A stretch of 64,000 bases of DNA from Enterobacter sp. C2. GTDB lineage: Bacteria > Pseudomonadota > Gammaproteobacteria > Enterobacterales > Enterobacteriaceae. The first letter of the stretch is position 1, and each line of letters begins with the position of its first letter. The DNA lies in the NCBI RefSeq assembly GCF_019880405.1, contig NZ_CP082269.1, positions 992,001 through 1,056,000 of the forward strand, in the 5' to 3' direction. The notes below the pieces were generated by a model, which searched no databases, had not been told where the DNA came from, and saw nothing but the letters and a program-made list of their open reading frames with translations. The position numbers and the translations under genes were made by a program. This document shows, piece by piece, positions 57,811-64,000 of the stretch.

Positions 57811-58224
57811 ATGACCAACCAACCCTACTGGAACCGCATGGTTCCTGAACTGACCGTAACGGATTTCCCCGCCTCGCTGCATTTTTACGTCGAGGTCCTC
57901 GGCTTTTCCATTATGATCAGACGCCACGACCCTGAGTTTGCCTACGTTTGTATGGGCGAGGCGCAACTGATGCTTGAGCAGTACCACGACGGCGGCTGGA
58001 ATACGGCGGAACTTGTGCGGCCGCTGGGGCGCGGTGTGAATTTTCAAATTGAAGTGGATGATGTCGATCCAATCCTCTCCCGCCTGCAGGCCAATGGCGT
58101 TGCGTTATATCGCCTCCTTCGCGACAACGTCTACAGCACGGGCGACACGGAGGCGTGTCAGCGGGAGTTTCTGGTTCAGGATCCGGATGGCTATCTTCTG
58201 CGCTTCAGCCAGTACCTCGACTAG
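57811..58224 (+). CDS. VOC-superfamily (glyoxalase/bleomycin-resistance-like) protein
   Basis: A 137-residue protein with the paired beta-alpha-beta-beta-beta modules of the vicinal oxygen chelate fold. It has VPELTVTDFPASLHFYVEVLGF in the first module and FQIEVDDVDPILSRLQANG and FLVQDPDGYLLRFSQYL in the second. Such proteins bind metals or sequester drugs. The substrate is unknown. Stop overlaps the convergent next gene by 4 bp. Confidence 0.82.
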   Translation: MTNQPYWNRMVPELTVTDFPASLHFYVEVLGFSIMIRRHDPEFAYVCMGEAQLMLEQYHDGGWNTAELVRPLGRGVNFQIEVDDVDPILSRLQANGVALYRLLRDNVYSTGDTEACQREFLVQDPDGYLLRFSQYLD

Positions 58225-58559
58225 CCGTTCATCCTGGCCAGCAGCAGGTTGGAACAGCGCTCCGGCGCGTCCATCGCCCGCTGCTTCTCCGTAGCGCTAA
58301 GCTGCTCCCAGGCGTGAAGCATGTCCTTGCCGAGCGATGAAGAGAAATGGGTTTTCTTCAACGCATAATCCGAATTGCCCCCCTCAATCATCTGTTCCAT
58401 CTCGGTCAGTCCCGCCTCTGGCGAGCTGCTTTTTACGGTGCAAAGCACGGAAGCGTAGTAGGCCTTATCCTCATCGCTATAGTGCGGAACCAGCCACCAG
58501 GCCAGCAGCGCAACGACGGCAACAAGAAGAATAACAGTGCGGGGTTTAACTTTTTTCAT
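58221..58559 (-). CDS. Hypothetical membrane-anchored protein
   Basis: A 112-residue protein with a basic N-terminus and one membrane helix (residues about 8-24, TVILLVAVVALLAWWLV), then a helical polar domain with Cys at about 40 and 102. The length and layout resemble small exported proteins with a possible disulfide. I recognise no family. It is convergent with the VOC gene. Confidence 0.6.
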   Translation of the reverse strand: MKKVKPRTVILLVAVVALLAWWLVPHYSDEDKAYYASVLCTVKSSSPEAGLTEMEQMIEGGNSDYALKKTHFSSSLGKDMLHAWEQLSATEKQRAMDAPERCSNLLLARMNG

Positions 58560-58725
58560 ATCAGTAACGGCAGCCGTAAAAAATTGAGTCGATAGTATAG
58601 CGCCTCTGCTTAAACAGAAGGACTACGGCAATAGCCGCCCCACTCGCAATAATTTCCACACTCATCCCTTTAGAAATCGCCGCTTATGGTCGCTTTATCC
58701 TTCGGTTCTGGAGGAGGAACTGCGA

Positions 58726-59388
58726 ATGAGTATCGACTGGAGTGTGTTCGACAAGATTATCTACATCAATTTGAAAGAGCGTCATGACCGCAGAAGCAGC
58801 ATTGAGAAAGAGTTACAGCTGCTTGGTGTTCCCGATCAAAAAATTCACCGGCTTGATGCCAAACGCCACTTAATCGGCCAGATTGGCTGCGCTCAGTCTC
58901 ATCTTGAGGCTATCGAAACCGCTATCACTCAGGGCTGGGGCAACATCCTGATCCTGGAGGATGACATGATATTCAATAAAGATCCGGACGCGATAGCGCG
59001 CTTATCCTATTTTCTGCACGCGTTAAAAAAGGTGAGTTGGCACGCCGCGCTGCTAAGCGCCAACTACCGCAAGGTCGTCACTTTTAAATCCACCGATAAG
59101 CTCATCAGGCCTCTCGATGCACTCTGTTGCTGTGCCTATGCCGTACAGGCGGATTACCGCGCAACGCTTCAGGCGTGCTTCGCAGGAGCCGTAGAGAGGC
59201 TGCGTAGGGGCGGTAGGAAATATGATCATGCCGTCGATGTGGCCTGGCTGCCGCTAATGCAGCAGCACGCCTGGCTCGGCATGTATCCCGTGGCAGGGCA
59301 CCAGGCTCCCGGCAAATCCGACATCGAAAATGGCATCATGGACAGTACAAATCATTTCTATAAAGCGCTGGCGGAGATAGCACAATGA
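58726..59388 (+). CDS. Glycosyltransferase family 25 protein
   Basis: A 220-residue protein of the GT25 (LPS galactosyltransferase LgtB/LpsA) type. It has the start FDKIIYINLKERHDRRSSIEK and the signature GQIGCAQSHLEAIETAI then ILILEDDM, where the Asp-rich motif should bind metal and sugar nucleotide. It overlaps the next glycosyltransferase by 4 bp, so they act together. Acceptor is unknown; the lipopolysaccharide core or another surface glycan is likely. No O-antigen cluster is nearby. Confidence 0.8.
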   Translation: MSIDWSVFDKIIYINLKERHDRRSSIEKELQLLGVPDQKIHRLDAKRHLIGQIGCAQSHLEAIETAITQGWGNILILEDDMIFNKDPDAIARLSYFLHALKKVSWHAALLSANYRKVVTFKSTDKLIRPLDALCCCAYAVQADYRATLQACFAGAVERLRRGGRKYDHAVDVAWLPLMQQHAWLGMYPVAGHQAPGKSDIENGIMDSTNHFYKALAEIAQ

Positions 59389-60029
59389 GGATCCCTAAAA
59401 TAATTCATATCGTCTGGATCGGCGATGAGTCCAAAACCCCTCGCCAGATGATAGAGACCTGGAAAAAGCATAACCCAGACTGGAAGGTCGCGGTGTGGGA
59501 CAACGCGGCCTTGAAAAAAACAGAGTGGATTAATCAAAAGCATATTAACGCCATGATGGATGCGGGAAAGATGTGTGGTGCAGCCGATATCATGCGCTAC
59601 GAGATCCTGTTTAATTACGGTGGCTTCGCGGTTGATGCGGATAGTATCTGCATCAGACCCCTTGCAGAGTGGCTGTTCGACAGCCAGGTATGTGCCAGCA
59701 TGGAGAACGAGATCGCGCGTCCCGGACTTATCGCGAACGGTTATCTGGCCTCGGAGCCACGGTCAGCGCTCATGGCGGAACTGATCATGGGGCTGACGGA
59801 AAAACAGACAGTCCTTGATGCCCAGCCGTGGCAGGTTACAGGACCTAAATATCTTACCGACACCGTGCGCGCGCTGGGGTACGCCAATATTAGCTGCTGG
59901 CCGAGCCACTACTTTATACCAGAGCATTTCACGGGGCAGAAATACCTCGGCCGCGGTCACATATTCGCCTATCAGATGTGGGGAACCACCCGGAACATAA
60001 ACGACCATCTTGCGGGTCTAGCCTTTTAA
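59385..60029 (+). CDS. Glycosyltransferase with DXD motif (GT32-type)
   Basis: A 214-residue protein of the Gly_transf_sug/GT32 family. It has IPKIIHIVWIGDE at the start, MCGAADIMRYEILFNYGG and a DXD motif in VDADS, used to bind metal and nucleotide-sugar. It is coupled to the GT25 gene by a 4-bp ATGA overlap. Together they would add two sugars to one acceptor, but donor and acceptor cannot be told from sequence. Confidence 0.8.
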   Translation: MRIPKIIHIVWIGDESKTPRQMIETWKKHNPDWKVAVWDNAALKKTEWINQKHINAMMDAGKMCGAADIMRYEILFNYGGFAVDADSICIRPLAEWLFDSQVCASMENEIARPGLIANGYLASEPRSALMAELIMGLTEKQTVLDAQPWQVTGPKYLTDTVRALGYANISCWPSHYFIPEHFTGQKYLGRGHIFAYQMWGTTRNINDHLAGLAF

Positions 60030-60105
60030 TTTCTCGACGCGTCCACGGCATGGCGGTACTGACGGTGGCTGCTAAGCTTTCACGAGGATATCTTGTGGAG
60101 GACAC

Positions 60106-61068
60106 ATGAAATTAGGCTTCGCTTGTAAGTTTCTGGACCCGGATTTAAAGCAGCGTTTTCCCTTTAAAGCCACCACCCGTACGCGATTTTTGAGTCTGGA
60201 GAGCGAAGCGCGATCAACGCTGATCTACACGCTGTCAGCGACCAACCTGACCAACCTCTATCTGCTTTTTCAAGAGCTGGCGCAGCTGCCCCCCGCGCTG
60301 CGGATGATGCGCATCGGCAGCGACCTGCTGCCGCTCTATACCGTGCCCGAGGCCACGGCGCTGTATAAAGAGTTCTTGCCGGAGCTCTATCCGTTGTTTA
60401 CCAAATGCGGGGAGTTTGCCCGGGCGAATGATATCCGCCTCTCGTTTCACCCTGGGCAATACTCGGTTCTCGCCTCGGATAATGTGCTGGTCGTGGAGCG
60501 CGCGCTGGAGGATGTGGAATACCATACGCTCTGCGCCACGCTGATGGGCTATGGCAAAACCTTCCAGGATTTCAAAATCAACATTCATATGAATGGTAAA
60601 GGGGGATTTGCCGGGTTCAAAAGCGCGTTCGGCAGGCTCAGCCCGGAAGCCCGGCGGATGCTGACCGTTGAGAACGACGAGATCTCCTGCTCGCTGGACG
60701 ATGTGCTACAGGCGAAAGATCTCTGCCCCATCGTAGTGGATATTCATCATCACTGGGTGAAAGAGGCGGAGTTTATCCAGCCCAACGACCCACGCATTGA
60801 CCTGGTTAAGGCGTCTTGGCAGGGCGTCAGGCCGGTGATGCACTACTCCATCTCGCAGGAGGGCATTATCCCCGAGCAGGGCTTCCCGGAGCAGAGTAGC
60901 CTTGGCGTGCCAAAAACCAAGCTCAGGGCGCACTCGGATTTCTTCTTCAACCCGACGCTAAATAATTGGGCGCTGTCGTTTGCGGATTTCGACATCATGT
61001 GTGAGGTGAAGATGAAAAACCTCGCCCGCGACAGGCTCTATGCGTATGCGCAGTCCGGGGCGAAATAA
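60106..61068 (+). CDS. UvdE/UvsE-type UV-damage endonuclease
   Basis: A 320-residue protein of the UVDE family (TIM-barrel, metal-dependent). These enzymes nick DNA 5' to UV photoproducts and other lesions, an alternative to UvrABC excision. Motifs include MRIGSDLLPLY, SFHPGQYSVLAS, NIHMNGKGG, TVENDE, VVDIHHHWV and the final LRAHSDFF, supplying His and Glu metal ligands. It lies behind the glycosyltransferases with a GGAGG ribosome-binding site. Confidence 0.85.
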   Translation: MKLGFACKFLDPDLKQRFPFKATTRTRFLSLESEARSTLIYTLSATNLTNLYLLFQELAQLPPALRMMRIGSDLLPLYTVPEATALYKEFLPELYPLFTKCGEFARANDIRLSFHPGQYSVLASDNVLVVERALEDVEYHTLCATLMGYGKTFQDFKINIHMNGKGGFAGFKSAFGRLSPEARRMLTVENDEISCSLDDVLQAKDLCPIVVDIHHHWVKEAEFIQPNDPRIDLVKASWQGVRPVMHYSISQEGIIPEQGFPEQSSLGVPKTKLRAHSDFFFNPTLNNWALSFADFDIMCEVKMKNLARDRLYAYAQSGAK

Positions 61069-61083
61069 TGCTATGAGGGGCGA

Positions 61084-62445
61084 TTACTCCCCCTCCATCC
61101 CTTCGCCGCTTTCGCCTTTCTCCCAGGCAACCCGACGATGGAACATTCTTTTTAGGGCGCGGCCTAGCGTATTGAACCAGCCGGTGGGGCGCGGGTCGGC
61201 GAGCATGCTCAGGGCACGAGCATAGTCCAGCACCAGCCCTGGCGTCCATGCCATCGTCTCTGCGCGCTTGCGCAGCTGGAGCGCTACCCACAGCTCCGGG
61301 GTGGACATGAGCTTACCCATCGCCATCCAGAATCCGCGCGCCTGCCACAGCCTGCCGACCGAGCCCTCCAGCGCCGCTTCCAGCGCCCGGGCCACGGTGC
61401 TGGAGCAGTTTCGGTGCGTCAAATTGTAGGACTCATCCTTGCGATAGTGCGCCCAGAACGCTGCCAGCCGCGCCTCGCTGTAGTTGCGAATGCGCACCTT
61501 GCGTGTCGAGGGGCACCATTGCACAGACTCCGTGGCATAGTCCGGCTGAAACTGCCCCGGCACGTCGTTCTCCGGCGTGGCGCGCAGAGTACGGGCAAAG
61601 GCATCCGGCGACCGGTCAATCTGTACGGCAGGATAGAGGCTGATGTAGATGCCACCGGGAGACTCCAACGCGGCGTGGCCGGTAGAGATAACGCCATTGC
61701 GATCCACGGCGGCAATATAGCGGCTGATGACCGGGCGCGGAACAGCCTCGCTCGCGGCGGAGCCCACCGGAGTCCAGATATGGACGGTTAAGGCTTTTTC
61801 ATCGTCGTTCGGCGGGCCACTCCACTCCACCACGGCAGGGGGAGCTGTATCCGTCTCCGCCATAAACTCTTCGCCCTTTAGACCCGGGTTAGCGGCGGCC
61901 CGCTTGACGCGATTCGCGAGAATAAACATGTTCCAGCCGGCAAAGGCCAGCACCAGGCCAAGACAGTAGGGAACGGTACCGGCATAGTTGGAGGGCCAGG
62001 GCTGGAAGAAAAACAGGGCCAGCACGATCTCGATGATCCCACCCCACAGCGCAGGGCGCCAGCGTTGGTAGCGGACCACAACCGCAGAGGCGATCTGCAG
62101 CGCACCGTCAAACAGGAAAAGCAGGCCAAAGATTATCGACAGCAGGAAATTGCCGTCGTGGTTCCCGGCGAGAATCAGTACCGCAGCAAGTGAGAACGCC
62201 GCGCCCTTGACGTAGCGCAGGATCCGCTGGCCTCCCATGCCGCTGTGAGCCACCATCAGCGTTGCGCCGCCTTCAAACAGCAGCAGCGAGGCAAAAAGCT
62301 CAATAGGGAAGAAGAGTGCGCCGTCCAGCGCGTCGATAAACAGCACCACGCCCGCGATCAGCGTCACCCAGCCGAAACGACGAAGCCCGCGCCAGTGCGA
62401 GCGCAGAAAATCAATGCCAAGCAGGATCAGGGTTAGCCGCATCAT
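61084..62445 (-). CDS. HdeD-like membrane protein with permuted papain-like C-terminal domain
   Basis: A 453-residue two-part protein. Residues about 22-180 hold six membrane segments like HdeD/DUF308 acid-resistance proteins. Residues about 215-360 form a soluble domain with GHAAL (His257) ahead of THRNCSST (Cys347). The His-before-Cys order is that of permuted papain-like or NlpC/P60-type cysteine hydrolases (LRAT/YiiX/DUF4105 group). A linker near 190-210 joins the parts. The substrate is unknown; a membrane-linked amidase or lipid acyl-transferase is possible. The 3' end abuts the UvdE gene (convergent). Confidence 0.65.
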   Translation of the reverse strand: MMRLTLILLGIDFLRSHWRGLRRFGWVTLIAGVVLFIDALDGALFFPIELFASLLLFEGGATLMVAHSGMGGQRILRYVKGAAFSLAAVLILAGNHDGNFLLSIIFGLLFLFDGALQIASAVVVRYQRWRPALWGGIIEIVLALFFFQPWPSNYAGTVPYCLGLVLAFAGWNMFILANRVKRAAANPGLKGEEFMAETDTAPPAVVEWSGPPNDDEKALTVHIWTPVGSAASEAVPRPVISRYIAAVDRNGVISTGHAALESPGGIYISLYPAVQIDRSPDAFARTLRATPENDVPGQFQPDYATESVQWCPSTRKVRIRNYSEARLAAFWAHYRKDESYNLTHRNCSSTVARALEAALEGSVGRLWQARGFWMAMGKLMSTPELWVALQLRKRAETMAWTPGLVLDYARALSMLADPRPTGWFNTLGRALKRMFHRRVAWEKGESGEGMEGE

Positions 62446-62542
62446 AGACGCACATCCGCAATAGAGTTTCCCTATTTATAACCTGGGCACTGGCCGCGTG
62501 CGCAATGAATTGTCTATTTTGTAATCGCTGCTGGAGGCTGCA

Positions 62543-63451
62543 TCACGCTCCTGCTACACGCTGCGGAAAGCGCTCTAACAGCCAGTCGATAAACACCCGT
62601 AGCCGATGTGTGACGTGACGGCTCTGCGGATAGACCACGTGAAAAGGATAGGGCGCAGGCCGCCACGGCTGGAGGATCTCTACCAGCGTGCCGTTGGCCA
62701 GCGCGTTAGCTATCGAATAGCTAAAGGTCTGGATAACGCCCAGTCCCGCCAGGCCTGCGGCCAGATGCGCGTTACTCTCGTTAACGCCGATACGATAATC
62801 GACCTTAATGTCCGTTTTCTCGCCGTTATGCTCGAAGCGAAAAGGGAAGGCCCTGCCGTTTTGTGGGGAGAGATAGCTCACCAGCCGGTGGCCGTTTTTG
62901 AGTTCATCCGGGTAGGCGGGGGTGCCGAAGGTCTTCAAATACGCTGGCGTCGCGCAGGTAATCAGCGTTGCCGAGCCAATATGCCGCGCAACGAGGGATG
63001 AACTCTCCAGCGGGCCACCGCGGATCACGCAGTCCACGTTATCGCTGATCAGATCCACCGTGCGATCGGATACCCCCAGATCGATGCGAATATCCGGATA
63101 GCGGGTCATAAACTCAGGAAGGATAGGGATGAGCACGTCACGGGCGGTAGACCCACCGATGTCGATACGCAGCAGGCCATGTGGCTTACCACGGGCGGCG
63201 CTAAAGGAGGTGTCGATATCTTCCAGATCGCGCAAAATGCGGGCGCTCTTTTCGTAGTAGTCGCGCCCCTCGGGGGTGACCGTCACGCGGCGGGTCGTGC
63301 GCTGGAGCAGGCGCACGCCAAGGTGCGCCTCCAGGTCCTGAATCAGCTTGCTGACCGTAGCATTGGGCATCTCCAGCGAATCCGCTGCCCGGGTAAAGTT
63401 ACCTGCCTCTACTACACGGGCAAAGGCCCGTATCGCCACCAGCTGATCCAT
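62543..63451 (-). CDS. LysR-family transcriptional regulator
   Basis: A 302-residue LysR regulator. The N-terminal winged HTH reads FARVVEAGNFTRAADSLEMPNATVSKLI, followed by the linker helix and a co-inducer domain (residues about 90-295). It lies 31 bp downstream of a quinone-oxidoreductase gene on the same strand, so the two probably form an operon. Its targets and ligand are unknown; control of that oxidoreductase is the simplest guess. Confidence 0.88.
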   Translation of the reverse strand: MDQLVAIRAFARVVEAGNFTRAADSLEMPNATVSKLIQDLEAHLGVRLLQRTTRRVTVTPEGRDYYEKSARILRDLEDIDTSFSAARGKPHGLLRIDIGGSTARDVLIPILPEFMTRYPDIRIDLGVSDRTVDLISDNVDCVIRGGPLESSSLVARHIGSATLITCATPAYLKTFGTPAYPDELKNGHRLVSYLSPQNGRAFPFRFEHNGEKTDIKVDYRIGVNESNAHLAAGLAGLGVIQTFSYSIANALANGTLVEILQPWRPAPYPFHVVYPQSRHVTHRLRVFIDWLLERFPQRVAGA

Positions 63452-63482
63452 CTATAATCCCCGTTTGTCATATTGCGGCTGA

Positions 63483-64000
63483 TTATATACGGTCCGCTGC
63501 TTCATCCTCATCCGCAATTAACACCACTTTGCCGATGTGCGTCCCCTCATCGAGGAGCCGATGGGCATCGGCTGCTTCCGCTAGCGGGAAGGTTTTGTAG
63601 ATTTGCGGTTTCAGTTTCCCGGCTTCGATTAGCGGCCAGACGTTGTCGTTAAGCGCTTCAATTATCTCCGCCTTTGCAGCAGGCGAGCGTGAGCGCAGCG
63701 TCGAGCCGATATGCATCAGCTGCTTGGTTAGCATCGGGAACAGGTTTAACGCTTTAGCCGGGCCTGCGAGCACGCTAATCTGCACGATGCGCCCGTGCAT
63801 CGCCGCTGCCTCATAGTTTCGTGCGACATAGTCTCCCGCGATGATGTCGAGGATAATGTCGGCTCCATGCCCGTCAGTCACCTCTTTGACAATCTCGACA
63901 AAGTCTTCCTCTTTGTAGAGCACCGCGACGTCCGCGCCCAGCTTCAGGCTGGCCTGGCGGTGCTCGTCAGAGCCTACGGTAGTGATGATTTTCGCGGCGC
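63483..64000 (-). CDS. NAD(P)H:quinone oxidoreductase family protein (C-terminal part)
   Basis: The reverse strand stays open from the right edge of the window, so this is the C-terminal half of a zinc-independent medium-chain dehydrogenase. The segment TTVGSDEHRQASLKLGADVA lies after the nucleotide-binding loop, and DGHGADIILDIIAGDY is the family motif of the QOR/PIG3 group. The tail LAEAADAHRLLDEGTHIGKVVL is typical. It probably reduces quinones or enals. The start is outside the window. Confidence 0.85.
   Translation of the reverse strand, partial: AAKIITTVGSDEHRQASLKLGADVAVLYKEEDFVEIVKEVTDGHGADIILDIIAGDYVARNYEAAAMHGRIVQISVLAGPAKALNLFPMLTKQLMHIGSTLRSRSPAAKAEIIEALNDNVWPLIEAGKLKPQIYKTFPLAEAADAHRLLDEGTHIGKVVLIADEDEAADRI

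Noticed and set aside
63483-63923. A complete short oxidoreductase starting at 63923
   Set aside because: The same frame is open through the window edge and encodes conserved dehydrogenase sequence upstream, so this is a truncated view of a longer gene.

Overview
The window is chromosomal DNA from a member of the Enterobacteriaceae. Protein lengths, gene order and several regulatory signals match the Escherichia coli acrA-to-argU segment, but E. coli genes such as aes, ybaQ, glsA/ybaT, the rhsD region and ybcI are missing at their usual places and other genes stand there instead. That fits a relative such as Enterobacter, Leclercia or Lelliottia. The genus cannot be fixed by reading alone.

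Layout. 1-8950: start of acrA, the AcrR operator, acrR, mscK, rsmS, priC, ybaN, apt, dnaX (with the tau/gamma frameshift signal) and ybaB. 8938-9934: a 985-bp insertion carrying a HigBA-type toxin-antitoxin pair. It splits ybaB from recR and is bounded by exact 12-bp direct repeats. 9932-15903: recR, htpG (with a good sigma-32 promoter), adk, hemH, gsk. 15904-25312: an accessory block with mdtJI and a candidate leader peptide, the MesX/MesD methionine synthase pair, an AriR-like small protein, broken fragments (including the tail of an HxlR regulator), an orphan IutA-type siderophore receptor, and mmuPM behind MetJ boxes. 25385-34280: ybaL, fsr, ushA, ybaK, ybaP, copA. 34346-35527: a second insertion bounded by exact 26-bp direct repeats. 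It puts two paralogous DUF1311-like periplasmic proteins between copA and cueR and duplicates the CueR operator. 35538-42752: cueR, ybbJ, qmcA, cnoX, ybbO, tesA, ybbA, ybbP. 42934-46745: a porin and a MetQ-MetN-MetI-type importer. 46746-52449: mnmH, purK, purE (PurR box), lpxH, ppiB, cysS. 52503-55197: a LacI-type regulator with a glucose-superfamily PTS EIICB and tandem operators. 55320-56704: ybcJ, folD, tRNA-Arg(TCT). 56705-64000: accessory genes (small membrane proteins, a DUF943 protein, a VOC protein, a GT25/GT32-type glycosyltransferase pair, a UvdE-type endonuclease, a membrane protein with a papain-like domain, a LysR regulator and a partial quinone oxidoreductase).

Themes. Sulfur and methionine metabolism recurs in three separated modules: mesXD with MetR-like sites, mmuPM with MetJ boxes, and the MetNIQ-like importer. 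Copper handling (copA, cueR) has an added pair of small secreted proteins. Two insertions, at ybaB/recR and copA/cueR, share one architecture: about 1 kb, two small genes, exact duplication of a short stretch spanning a functional junction, and no transposase. No CRISPR array, intact insertion sequence, integrase or rRNA gene was found.
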